From NCBI GenBank assembly GCA_015680685.1, contig MNCI01030304.1, positions 196,383 to 247,265 on the forward strand: 50,883 nucleotides of DNA, in the 5' to 3' direction. This DNA comes from Gnetum montanum. Taxonomy: Eukaryota > Streptophyta > Gnetopsida > Gnetales > Gnetaceae. The position numbers were made by a program, and so were the translations under genes. Positions 9,481 through 19,950 of this stretch are shown here, one piece after another; the stretch's first letter is position 1; each line of letters begins with the position of its first letter. Below the pieces are notes generated by a model. That model had not been told where the DNA came from. It did not search any database and saw only the letters and a list, made by a program, of their open reading frames with translations.

Positions 9481-12400
9481 ATCCCATGTTAGCATAGTAT
9501 GTTTAAAAAATGTTTATATGATTATAATTTCTTTTCCTTTTATTTTTTCCATGAGATTACCCTTTTTGCACAACCTTGTCATACCCTTGCAAGTATAAAT
9601 ACCTAGCAACTATTCCATGAAAGATCATCTAATTACATAGTTGACATTTGAGAGATAAAATTAAAGAAGAAAACTTTTCCAAATTGGAAAGGGGTTAGAC
9701 CAAGATCTACATTGTCATTCAAGACCCTGGTAAGGCCTTAGTTTTATATCTCATTTCAGGTTTTTCTTAGATCCAATTGTTGACCTACAATTTTTCCTAG
9801 GATTTGAAGCCTATTTTGGAGACCAAAGTCGTGCTTAAGTTTCTTGTTGCAATGTTGTCATTTTAGGTAGAGTAATTTGATGCTTTACTCTACTTTTATG
9901 GATTTTGGTACTTTGTGTGCATACATTTTGATCAATCTTTAATTGTTTGAAAATTGTTTGATGAAATACCTAGCTCTTAGATCTTATTATTTTAGGAATA
10001 TTTTTCTAGTTTTGATATATTTCTAAGATTTCTTATCATGCATAGAACATTAGTTAATGCTTTGCCCATGTTTTGACATTCTTTAATCATGTTTTGACCT
10101 TGTTTTCATTCTACCAAATTTTTTAGCTATAGAACTAGGGTTTTGAGTCATAATTCATGTTTTTAACCTTCGAAATAAAATCAAATGGTGATGACCCAAA
10201 AGACAAAATTTCTCAACATACTAGCATGCACCACGAGAACCACCTAACTATCCATCGTAGATTATGATAAAAGTTGTGATGAATTTTCAAAGCATATTTT
10301 AATTCCCCTTGAGATACAAAATAACTTTTATAAAGCAACCCCCAATGTTTAAGTAATGGCAATGGTGAAAATCAATGAAAAACATAGCGTTTAGGACTTC
10401 TTGGAATGCCTAAGAGTCTAAGAATAGCGACCAATGGCATTTTATCATATTAATAGCTTAGAACAACCTTTAGGAGCTTAGATTCCCTTTTTTTAGTATT
10501 TTGCTACATTTTTCTACAATCTTTAGAACCTACATTTTCAATCATAATATTTTTGGCATCTTAGAATCTTTGTTTTGACAACACCATTCTTGGTCTTAAA
10601 TTTCTCTTTAGATTCACTAAGTGATCTAGGCATGTTCCCCCACCACCTAAAGAATTATTTTGTTATTTTACATACTATATTTTATATTTGAACATTTGGC
10701 TTCAGAATGAATTTTTTGGTTAGCAACACTAACAATCTTTATGATGACTATGTAATCAGTCTAGTCGGTAGTGAGTTGAAAACTTATACAATCAATCAAG
10801 TTAATAAGTGTCATTTATCTTTGCAATGGGTATGCAACCAGTCTAGTTAGTAGTGAGCTAGGTACTTAAGTGGTGAGTATAGTTAGTAAGTACCATTTAT
10901 TCATATTTGGATTTTGTTTAGGTTTAGTGGGTGGTGGTGAAGCCTCTTTTCAATTATTTTGCTTTTAGTGTTTAATTTGATTATCATTGGTTATTTGACA
11001 TTCATTGATGCATGTTTGTATGTTTGGATGATAACTCTTTGTTTGATGTTACGTCTTCTACATGATGATCGAGCTACATGATTCCTCCAACCAAAGTATT
11101 TTGTGGCTTATTTACCCTATTTAGTCTTAAGATTCATTCCCTTTGTGTTTTTATGCCTTTTAGTTAATTTAATTAGTTGTGATGAGGAGTTAGATGATGA
11201 AGCTAATGCTTAGATTTTAGGTTTAGGTTATCTTCAATTTAGCTATTAAGTTTTCAATTATCAGTTCTGTTATTTCTAAGTTGTAATGTTCAGTTGGAAT
11301 TTTTGTACGATGTAATTTTTGTGAGAATTTGTATTGGTATTTTGCCTATCTTTGGTGTAGGCCTATCTTGGTTATGAACATTATTTATACAGCATTGGTT
11401 ATTTTTCAGTTATTGGTATTTACCAACTTTGTTGACATTAGAGCCCAATGCCTTTTGCTATATTCATCTATCTATGTAGTTTTATATAATTTTTATATGT
11501 TTTATTTAACTGTAATTTCAAATATTTGTTAATGTTATTTTTGGCTTGAACCGTAGAACTTCAAACTATCTTTCTTATTGGATAGGTTAGGTTTTGTACA
11601 CATAGGGCTACTATCAATACTTGTATAATGTTTTACCTTTTCTCTTCTTGTTTTTCTTACCCCTATGCACTTATTTTATGGATGCTTATTACTTTTCCTC
11701 TTATATTCTCTTGATTTTATTAAGTAATGATTTCTATTTTCTCATATAATTTATTCATTCTTTACAAGCAATGTTGAAAGCCATTCCCAAGAGTAATAGA
11801 AATCACAATGGATCATTATAGAAGTTGCTACTATTAAAAAAAAAAGTGACCAATCCTAGTTTATCATTATAAAAGTTTGCTACCACCAAAAAAGAGACAC
11901 TATTTAGGTAGAAATGTTGAAACCCATGAACAATTGCAAAGTAAAGGTAGAGGATTAACCGAACAAGGAGAACATTCCAATTAAAAAAAACAATTATGGG
12001 AAGAGATCATGGGCCATTACCGATTAGTTTGCTTATGTGCCTTGCACCCTACAGCATACTATACATGCATATCGCATTTGAAATAGATTGATTTTCTAAG
12101 TTGTTGTTATGTCAATAGACTCTATAATTTATGTATACCTAATACTTTTTATTTCAAACATACAACTAAAACTAAATTTTCCCTTGGACCCTCTTAGATA
12201 TATAACAACAATTTTTTAAACATTTTTTTGTTGCTTATAAGTTGGTCTAATTGGAAATGATCTTGAGATCAAAGCATAGGTGAGGCCCCATTCATGGGTG
12301 ATTTTGTGTACCAAAAGAAGCCTTTGTTCATTTCACCTTTTTAGTAGCTATAGTCTAAGGTGGGGGTTTCACTCTTAGTCTCTAAACTTCTTCATTCTTA
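9481..12400. other. AT-rich stretch, no gene seen
   Basis: Long T-rich and A-rich sequence without a coding signal on either strand; the 67-codon open frame at 11329-11532 is compositional. A TATAAATA at about 9594 followed by purine-rich sequence could be an old LTR promoter. An imperfect duplication of about 82 bp begins at 10749 and 10831 (ATG-AATC/AACC-AGTCTAG). A second of about 49 bp lies at 11815-11890. Probably decayed transposon DNA. Confidence 0.4.
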
Positions 12401-12520
12401 CTATAACTTCAAGGGATAATGGTAAGAAGACCAAATTGATTAGTGCTATGGTTTGGTAGTGTAGCTCACTCTTACTCTAACTTGAATGGTGTAACACCGC
12501 TAGGATTTTTAGAAAGATTA
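12401..12520 (+). repeat. Dispersed repeat copy 1
   Basis: The segment beginning GGTAAGAAGACCAAATTG near 12420 and ending with AGGATTTTT near 12510 resembles 14366-14440, with an extra piece of about 25 bp here. It is a short shared repeat of unknown family. Confidence 0.4.
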
Positions 12521-12961
12521 ACATTTTTGTCTTTTATCCTTACATTGGTTTAATAGGGGGTCTTGTATCTTTGCTTTATCTCATACATAATATTTTGCCA
12601 TTATTATTTTAGTATTCTATCATGAGACTTAATAATTAATGTAATCGTACTTTGATTTTCTTTTAAAGAGTCTCACTCCTTTATGATGATGTTCCACATA
12701 TGACTTTACAATTACATTATCATTATTTTTAGTGACATGAGACTTCATTAATAGTTTAACCATGCATGAGAATTAATTATGGGTTAATTTTGCTTGAGAT
12801 CTTAGTAACGTGATTTTTATTTAATAAGTCTCATCTCCTTGCATTTGTGGTTAATATGAGATTTTATATTTTTATACTTTTTTTTTTGTATTTTGATTAT
12901 TATCTTATGATGCTAACCTTGTTATCTTTGGATAAGGATAGGATGAATGGATGTGAGCCTT

Positions 12962-13017
12962 GCTAAATATGATGCTTATCTTTATCTTAGCTAAAGATGA
13001 TGTTTATCTTTATCTTG
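12962..13017 (+). repeat. 28-bp tandem duplication
   Basis: Two adjacent 28-bp units (12962-12989 and 12990-13017) differ at three positions. Each contains GATG[CT]TTATCTTTATCTT. No function is evident. Confidence 0.8.
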
Positions 13018-14365
13018 AACCTGTCACATTTAATAAGTTTCAGGTTAGAACTTTCTAGAAGTCATGTACAGGAATATGTAATTTGGCCTTCATAAGCATA
13101 TTATGGGTTTTCTCTCAATCATCATTTTCCATTTGTATCTTCTTCTATCTTAAGCTTGTTGGTGTTGTGCGCTTGGGATCTTGAGAGGCTTGTTCATCAA
13201 CAGGGAATATCTTACTAGTTCATGAAGATAGTAGCTCTGTTCTTTGTTTCAAATTTCTTCTTAGGTCTAATGCTAATTTTTTTCTTGATGCCTTTTTTGA
13301 GTCTTATGGTTGGTACAATTACCCTAGCTATTAGATCTCGGTGGATAGTGGTTGATTTAGATGTGGCAGAAGCTGCAAGCAACGTCACCTCATCAGTAGC
13401 AAATAGTCTTGACATGGTAGGGGACATGTACAAGGCTAAGTAGTAGATTAGTAGTGATTGAGACTAGTAGTGATTAGTCTCAACATGTTATGAGACATAG
13501 GTGAGACTAAGCTAGGTACCTTGGGAGTTGGTGTGCATATCCAATCCTTGCGGGTTCTAAAGAGCTTTCAATCATATATGAGACTTAGCTAGTTAGTTTA
13601 GGGAGAAAGTGGAATTGGGCTCAAGATTGTAATTAGTAGGTTACCTGGCTAAAAAGGGAGCAATAGAGGTGATTGTGGTGCCCTTATCATGTAATCCAAG
13701 TTTCAAGTACTTCCTATTTAGGGCATAAGACTGTTGCAAACTTGTTGAGGTTAGTTGATAGTATAATCATTGGATACTACCATTGGAGACTAATCAATGA
13801 TAAGGATGTACTGTTGAAAAGGAGTAGTAGAGGTTTTTGTTAGTGTTAGATTAGATACCTGAGAGTCTTATGTGGTAAGTCAATTCTTGTTGGTTAATTC
13901 AACAATTTGTTGCAACTATAATGGCCCACTCTAGTCATGCCTTGAAGGGGACAAGAAGTTAGATTTGATTATTTGAAGAACGTGAACTTTGCATGTAGAT
14001 GAAGTTGAAGTAAGAAGACAAAGTAGCTAGTGCAACACAATGACTGAACATTAAAGGATCTAATTGCTGGAATCTCCTACGATATCGTAATTCTTATACC
14101 CATGTTGTAGAAAGGTCAAGTTTGATTTTCCCAAAATCAGACCCCTTGTTCCTTTTCTTTTTGTCGTAATTGATGAAATGATTGCAGTCGCAACTGATGA
14201 AATGATTGGAGGAGCATAATGCTCAAATGTGCTACTAGTTCGGGTTCTAAGATAAATTAAGAAATTAAGAGTAAAAAAAAAAGTAATTGAGAAAGAGCTA
14301 AACAAGAAAATTAAGAGAATTCTTTTAAAGGAATTACGCAAAATTTGGGGGTGTGACAAAGCGGT
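13018..14365. other. Stretch without a supportable gene
   Basis: Contains open frames of 72-73 codons on both strands at 13215-13443 and a 113-codon minus frame at 14060-14401, all hydrophobic and of a kind that AT-rich DNA gives by chance. The minus strand at 14358-14351 reads TGTCACACCCCC, a start often seen in plant gypsy LTRs, but I could not find the partner end or a TSD. Confidence 0.35.
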
Positions 14366-16436
14366 AACGGTAAGAAGCCCAAATTGACAGTTTAGTGCCA
14401 TTGGTTGGCAGTGTAACTCGTAAAGGATTTTTGTCGGGTGAGAAAATTAATACATCCTACTGCCCTGTGTATTTTTTCTCCTTCTGTAAATTTTATATAT
14501 CCGCTGCATATATCAGACAGGACACGAATGAATATACATAGTTAAGAGTTTCCGTTCCGAAGCCTGCCGAAGGAAGATGTATATATATAATTGATTCCCA
14601 GGACCGTTAAATTCGCTGTGGGCGTATTGTAAAATAAAATAAAATAAACGCAGAAGAAATATATTACGCCCGTTCTTTTGTCAAGGTATGCATACAATAT
14701 ATTGTCCTTGTTTCTCTGCAAAAAACAGACAGAGGTACAGACAGATGCACGCATCTACCATGTCAAAAACCCAACAACCTTTTAACATCTTTCCGGACCT
14801 GGTACTGGCCCTGGCCCTCCATTATACTATTGTCCTGCAAACCGTAAAATCATTAAACACCCCGAACTACAGAATCTTGGGACGGTGAATACCACCAAAC
14901 CTCGCTAGGTTTGCAATTTTGGTCTGTATTAGCGTTTTGTTTATGACATTGCAATTGGCTCAGATATGTTCCGAACGATAAAACAAGGTACCTTTTGTTT
15001 TCACATTCAAATCTGTCGATAACCAGTGTGTTCCTGTTCAGTCATTGTCTGGAATTTTGATTCTGTTCTAGTTAAATATGAAATCTTACCGAACAGCAAA
15101 ATTGTTTCTTCCGCCCAAACCAAATCATCTCACCTCTTGAATTAAGGATCAAGACATCACCGGCTCCTCAGCATCCCAATCCATTGCCTCCGTATTATGG
15201 TTCAATTTTTTTTGCGATATTCATCAAATTTCCTCCAACGATGCATGTCATATTGCTATGACATGTTGGAACAGTCATGACAATTCCTTGCATTAGGTTT
15301 GAATTTCAATCACAAAGCCTGTAATTTATTGATTACCCTTCAAATTTCTGTTCGGAAAACTGTCATGGGTGAGGAAGGCCATGAAAAGAATTTCTGTTCA
15401 TATTTATGAAGGTCTCACGGAAAGGCCATGCTACTGTTTCAATTACGCAAATCCAACAAACAACCCACAAACAATACCTGTTACTGATAACTGTAATCAC
15501 GCACACCCGCTACTAAAACTTTCAGGCGTACAATCCTGATGGATGGGAATATTCGATCAACAACAGGACCAAAAAAAAACCTCTGTATCAAAAGCCTTTT
15601 CTAGTTTGTACCGCCTCTCTGTGCGGGTCTTTACCAAAAATTAATTGAAAAGAAATAAAATCAGAACAAAATATCCTCACTGTGTCCTGCTTCGCATAAC
15701 TATGACAATAACCCCAACATAGAAAGAAACTCACGCTCCCCTATTTCTTGGTACCAAGGAAACCGCGAAACGTTAAAGTTATATTCTTTAAAAATTACAT
15801 CATTGCTCAAGGGGATAAAGGGGAGGGCATGATAGGAATCTTTGCTCTTGGAATCCACTAAATACTAATAATAATCTTCAGGCTGCGCTGCAAACGGGAT
15901 GAGATATTGAATATAAATTTTGCACCGAAAAATAAGCAAAAGGCTTGCGAATTATAAAAACGTACGCAGATCATTTTTCGAGAAAAAATAAATAACTGGG
16001 GATAACAAACTTACAGCAGGAAGCTCCAAAGAGGAGCTCTAAATGGGCAGAGCGGAAATCATGCAACTTCTCAGCTTTGCCCAGAACCTGGTGTGATCTG
16101 AGAAACATGAAAAGTACAGATCTAAAATCCTTATGTTTTTGGGATTTTTTTTTTCATAAATTCAGGTCGGTGGCGATCACCTCCCTCCAGGTCTCACCTA
16201 AAAATGGATCATACCGGAGAGAAACGCCTAGCAGGACCTACTATCATGTATGTGCTTGCTATATACATGGAGATCTAATGATGATATATTTGCAGGAGAC
16301 AGGATATAGGAGTCCCTGATAGGAGAATAAACACTCTTCCTAAAACCGGACGTACAAATCAGAAAATCTGTAACAGGATCAAAGGACCGAGACGAGGAAG
16401 ATCCATCATCATCATCAAAATCTGCAAATCTAGAGT
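14366..16436. other. Low-copy flank of the RING-H2 gene (3' side)
   Basis: Starts with repeat copy 2 (14366-14440, similar to 12401-12520). After that the base composition becomes more balanced and no retroelement domains can be read. About 16000-16436 is downstream of the minus-strand RING-H2 gene and should hold its 3' untranslated region; I see no clear polyadenylation signal. CATCATCATCATC at 16405-16417 is a short microsatellite. No other gene is supportable. Confidence 0.45.
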
Positions 16437-17036
16437 CTACCTGTCCATGAAGATGCTACCTTGGTAGTGGTACTGGTCGGCGCCTTCTTCTTGAAAAGAA
16501 GAGGAGGTGCACCAAAAAATCCAGTCATCAACATCAGCGAGGAGGAGGAGCTGCTGCTGCTGTCTGAACCTGATCTTGGCAGCTGTTTGGTGGGAGATGA
16601 GGCAGGATCTGCAGAGAGGGCAGGTGGTCTGTTGATGGTCAAGCCACTTGTCGAGACAGGGCCTGTGGAACAAGTGACAGCACGCCAGCTCTCTGGTTTC
16701 GTCCCCATCTTCAAATCTTGACAGGCAAACTGCGCACTCTTCCATCTCCTCGTCCGCTGATTCGAACTTTTTGATGGGCAAGCTCTGCCTGATTTCTTCT
16801 GCGACAATTTGGGCCTCTGGATTTGCCCCTCCTCCTGCAGCAGAAATTGCCGATGGATAGGAATTGTTCTCTGATGGATCCATGAATTCAGGCTCGCTGC
16901 TTGAAATATCGAACCCTACGATCTTGAGCAAGGACCTGATCATGTCCTTGATCATGGCGAATGACAAGGCAGTGTTGACAATCAAGATGGGCAGGACCCC
17001 TTCCGAGACTGTGGTGGGAAAGCTTGACAGACCCAT
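16437..17036 (-). CDS. XERICO-like RING-H2 E3 ubiquitin ligase
   Basis: Intact single-exon ORF of 199 codons, stop TAG. The N-terminus MGLSSFPTTVSEGV, followed by a hydrophobic segment (about residues 14-29, VLPILIVNTALSFAMI), matches the plant XERICO/RHA2-type family, where it acts as a membrane anchor or signal anchor. A RING-H2 domain covers about 101-142: C101, C104, C119, H121, H124, C127, C139, C142. W131 and P140 lie where E2 contacts are made. The tail (143-199), with QQQQLLLL at 159-166, is longer than in Arabidopsis XERICO, which is about 162 residues. Known: family members ubiquitinate targets at membranes, and XERICO raises abscisic acid levels and drought tolerance. The start has A at -3 and G at +4, a strong plant context. 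The exact orthology within XERICO, BRH1 and RHA2 is not settled by eye. Confidence 0.9.
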   Translation of the reverse strand: MGLSSFPTTVSEGVLPILIVNTALSFAMIKDMIRSLLKIVGFDISSSEPEFMDPSENNSYPSAISAAGGGANPEAQIVAEEIRQSLPIKKFESADEEMEECAVCLSRFEDGDETRELACCHLFHRPCLDKWLDHQQTTCPLCRSCLISHQTAAKIRFRQQQQLLLLADVDDWIFWCTSSSFQEEGADQYHYQGSIFMDR

Positions 17037-17166
17037 CTTCTCTGGTTTTTTCTAGTTTGTTCGGATTTGGGTTTGGATTCGGATCGGACTGTATTCAGTA
17101 GAGCAAGAAGCAGCAACACAACAACAGAGAAAAAAACACAGGAAGAAGCTCACAGCAGGAAGAAGC

Positions 17167-17187
17167 TCAAATAATAATGATTCGCAT
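17167..17187 (-). other. Short upstream ORF in the presumed 5' leader
   Basis: The only ATG on the sense strand between the likely transcription start and the main ATG opens a six-residue frame, MRIIII, then TGA. It ends 130 nt before the main start, so reinitiation would be possible. Whether it is translated is unknown. Confidence 0.4.
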
Positions 17188-17227
17188 TGAGTGGAAGCGT
17201 GAACCAAAAAACAGCGAGAATGCTGGC

Positions 17228-17353
17228 CTCTCAACTCCTCTTGCTGGGCTCTCAACTCCTCTTGCTGGGCTCTCAACTCCTCTTGCTGGGCTCTCAACTC
17301 CTCTTGCTGGGCTCTCAACTCCTCTTGCTGGGCTCTCAACTCCTCTTGCTGGG
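17228..17353 (-). repeat. 21-bp minisatellite, six perfect copies, at the RING-H2 gene promoter/leader
   Basis: Six head-to-tail identical copies of a 21-bp unit; the plus-strand unit begins CTCTCAACTCCTC and ends TTGCTGGG. Sense-strand units are purine-rich (AAGAGGAG, GAGAG). Partial units occur at both edges. The period is a multiple of three and has no stops in several frames, which explains the long open frames with QQEELRA, SPARGVE and GLSTPLA repeats; I regard these as by-products. The array begins five bases downstream of a TATA box in the gene's direction. Confidence 0.97.
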
Positions 17354-17357
17354 CTTG

Positions 17358-17363
17358 TATATA
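17358..17363 (-). promoter_or_regulatory. Probable TATA box of the RING-H2 gene
   Basis: On the gene's strand the sequence reads CCATATATACAAG about 320 bp upstream of the ATG. With the usual 25-35 bp spacing, transcription would start near 17325-17335, inside the 21-bp repeat array, giving a leader of about 290 nt. This is inferred from sequence only. Confidence 0.5.
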
Positions 17364-17952
17364 TGGAGGATACAGCAAAGCTTTTACACATGACAATTCT
17401 ATTAAAAATTTAAGCAAGCAAGTCATTACCCATGGCAATGTTATTGGCTTAGCCGAACAGAATTAGACGAAACTGGAAGGCCCTGCTGACTCAACCTGCG
17501 ACAAAGTATGGAACTTAACGATGCTTAACCTCATATCCCTGAATGAATTATTAGGCCGGCAATAGCGTCCAAAGTTTTTAAGACAACGATGGAGCAACAA
17601 CCACTAACTCTTCTTTTGACCGCATTCGCTTATTCTTGCCACTTTTTCAATATTTTCCGTTGATATTGCTCGGTTAAAATACTCCTACTCTGTGGTTTTG
17701 ATTTAGCCAGCATTTGGAATCTGCTAATGACATTGCCATTGCCATGGATTTCTCAGTCTTTACTGTCAGGACCGCCACAAAGCCAGCCGACAATTTTAGC
17801 TCTTCGAAAAAAACGGGAAGGATATAAAAATGGCTCCCACCCCATCCTCCAATAATTTGCGGCCAAACCCAGAAATTCTGCCGAATCCCGATAATGCGCT
17901 CCCTTATGAAAAAGGTTTCACATTCTCCTGTATTGTATTGAACGTAGAAGGC

Positions 17953-17972
17953 TCCTGCACGTTACCCACCCA
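17953..17972 (-). promoter_or_regulatory. 20-bp duplicated motif upstream of the RING-H2 gene, copy 1
   Basis: TCCTGCACGTTACCCACCCA (plus strand) is repeated perfectly at 18086-18105, 133 bp away. On the gene strand it contains AACGTG, a core resembling abscisic-acid or jasmonate bZIP/bHLH sites, and lies about 600 bp upstream of the TATA box. A regulatory role is inference. Confidence 0.4.
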
Positions 17973-18085
17973 GCAAAGAAAAAGCTACCCAATCCCAAAG
18001 CAGAAAAAATAAACTTGCAGGCCGCTAGATTGCTAATTACGATTACAGCAAAATATATCCATATATACATATAATATGTACAAGT

Positions 18086-18105
18086 TCCTGCACGTTACCC
18101 ACCCA
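18086..18105 (-). promoter_or_regulatory. 20-bp duplicated motif, copy 2
   Basis: Perfect copy of 17953-17972 embedded in otherwise different sequence, so it is not part of a larger duplication. Confidence 0.4.
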
Positions 18106-19950
18106 AAAAAGACAACCTTGCTTCAATGCAAAAGAATATACACGGAATTGCAGGTAGGACTGGGACAGGTAGTTATGGCCCGTCCCACTCTCGTTAAAGT
18201 TGAGGAACGCGTAAAGTTTTAATGACACTGCACCACCACCAACAGCACACCAGTCCAGCAGACAGCAGCGTCAAAAACAATTCGGTGAAACTGATTCTTC
18301 TTCTTCTTCTTTCACTTGTGTGGACAGGGGTGCGTGTGGACAGGGGGTAAGCCATGTGGCAGCAAACACCTTCTGGAACCACCCCTGTCCTGAATTTTAC
18401 GTTTTTCCTTCCAATGCATTCACAGACCAGACGTACCCAACCTAACCAAGTTACAGTAACAACTTGGCCGGCAGCCCACAAGAAGAAAGTAGTCTGTATG
18501 AAAGTGGAAAACGAAACAAAACAAAGCAACATCGATGGGTTGCAGTGAGCGAGTAGGTAGGTTGGTCAAAATTCAAAGCATTGATTTTCTGGATTTTGGG
18601 CATTTGGTAGTTGCAACGATGATGATGATGGAATATTGATATGATGCTGTTTGATCACGAGTCTTTGGAAAGCCATGTTCATGTGTGTGGAAGAGGGCAC
18701 ATTCACGCTGCTATTTTGCAGATTTGTTGTGAATCTGCACAGATCCTGTGCCTCTAGCAGGAACACCAGATGCAATGCACATCGGTGAAAAGAAAAAGGA
18801 AAGGGCTCAAAAAAGAAGAAGAAAAAAACAGAAACCAATCTCGTATGTGTCACGGTCACCTACCCAAAACCATGATCGATGCTCACACAGAAGCAGCAGC
18901 AGCAGCAGTAGCAGAATAGGGGATCTGTATTGCCTGTTGGGACCATGGCAAACATTGACGACTAAACAACTACTCTCCATAAACCCTTAATATAAAATTC
19001 AAATTCAGAAACAGAAACATTAGCCCACGAAAATCCCAACTTCTTTCGGCTGTTTTTTTTTTGTTAATTCCCCAGGAATGATCATGTGCCGCATAACTGA
19101 ATTCGCAAAAAAACAGTACCCTGACAGATATGTACACACTGAATGAGAGATACGCGTTGCTACCCATGAAAATTTGATTTATTATCATTATTATAAAACG
19201 AGGCACAGGAAAGTTGCCCCGCCAGTGGCCGACTCATTGGCTTTTTGTGTGGCAGTCCATCCCACTTGGATTGATATTTGATAGCCTCGGCATTTAGGTT
19301 TTGGTCACAGAAGAATCACACTTTTCTACAGCATGTGCAATTGCAAATTTTGCTATATTTCTGCTTGCCTGTCTGCAAATAACATTTTCTGTTTATGTGA
19401 AACAGAAATCGAAAGAGATGCAATCAATGGCCGCGTGAGCTTCTTGATTTTTCAGGTGTGTTTCGTGTGGGAAGTGGCTTGGTAGGTTCACCGGTAGCTT
19501 TTGTTTTTGCTTTAGGTTTTACCAGTCCCACTTGCTTCTTGGGCATGATGAGCTTATCCTTGACAACGCCATATTTTATTTATTTTATTTTGTATTACTT
19601 GGGTCTGTCTGTCTGTCTTTTTCTTTCTGTTTATCATCCCCTCATCAACCGGATTCGGAACGTAACCCAAAATTTGTGACAGACCAGCCCATCCCGAATC
19701 GCTTAAAAGCGCAGCTGCATCTCCTTTTGTGCCAAACAAAGCATATGCTACATTGCACAGTCCAGTGTCTGACCTTATGCTGCATCATACCAGAAAACAG
19801 AAAACGGTGCTGTGTCGGAAAAAATAGGGCTCCCGGTTGGCATCAGGCTTGCAACTTTAAACTGAAATTATCAAAGGGTATTAGAAATTTTCTGAAACTC
19901 GCATTTCTATGCCAAAAGGACTCCTTAACCATTCTTACCCCTTAAACATT

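Larger units (their letters stand above)
17364..19950. other. Promoter side of the RING-H2 gene; low-copy island, no second gene seen
   Basis: More GC-balanced than the surroundings, with no retroelement domains. Open frames (17830-18012 plus, 18194-18532 minus, 18566-18859 minus, 19532-19945 plus) have low-complexity or implausible composition and no domain I recognise. Microsatellites are (TTC)5 at 18295-18309, a tandem 13-bp GTGTGGACAGGGG at 18318 and 18334, AGC repeats at 18892-18914 and TCTG repeats at 19604-19618. Such simple repeats are common in plant promoters and leaders. Confidence 0.5.

Noticed and set aside
14351-14358. Start of a gypsy LTR (TGTCACACCCCC on the minus strand)
   Set aside because: No matching LTR end, TSD or second copy could be found; kept only as a remark.
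17228-17353. CRISPR-like array
   Set aside because: Repeats are head-to-tail with no spacers, in a plant gene leader.
17052-17438. 128-codon minus-strand ORF with QQEELRA heptads, like a coiled coil
   Set aside because: It exists because the 21-bp repeat is a multiple of three without stops; its start lies upstream of the likely TATA box and other frames are equally open.
17830-18012. 60-codon ORF after a TATAAAAATGG
   Set aside because: No domain, low complexity, and the TATA sits too near the ATG for a normal leader.
18194-18532. 112-codon minus-strand ORF with hydrophobic ends
   Set aside because: Unusual Trp/Cys-rich composition from CCA-rich DNA, no domain, no promoter or partner exon; treated as chance.
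19532-19945. 137-codon plus-strand ORF
   Set aside because: Odd composition, overlaps another frame of similar length, no recognisable domain or conservation evidence.
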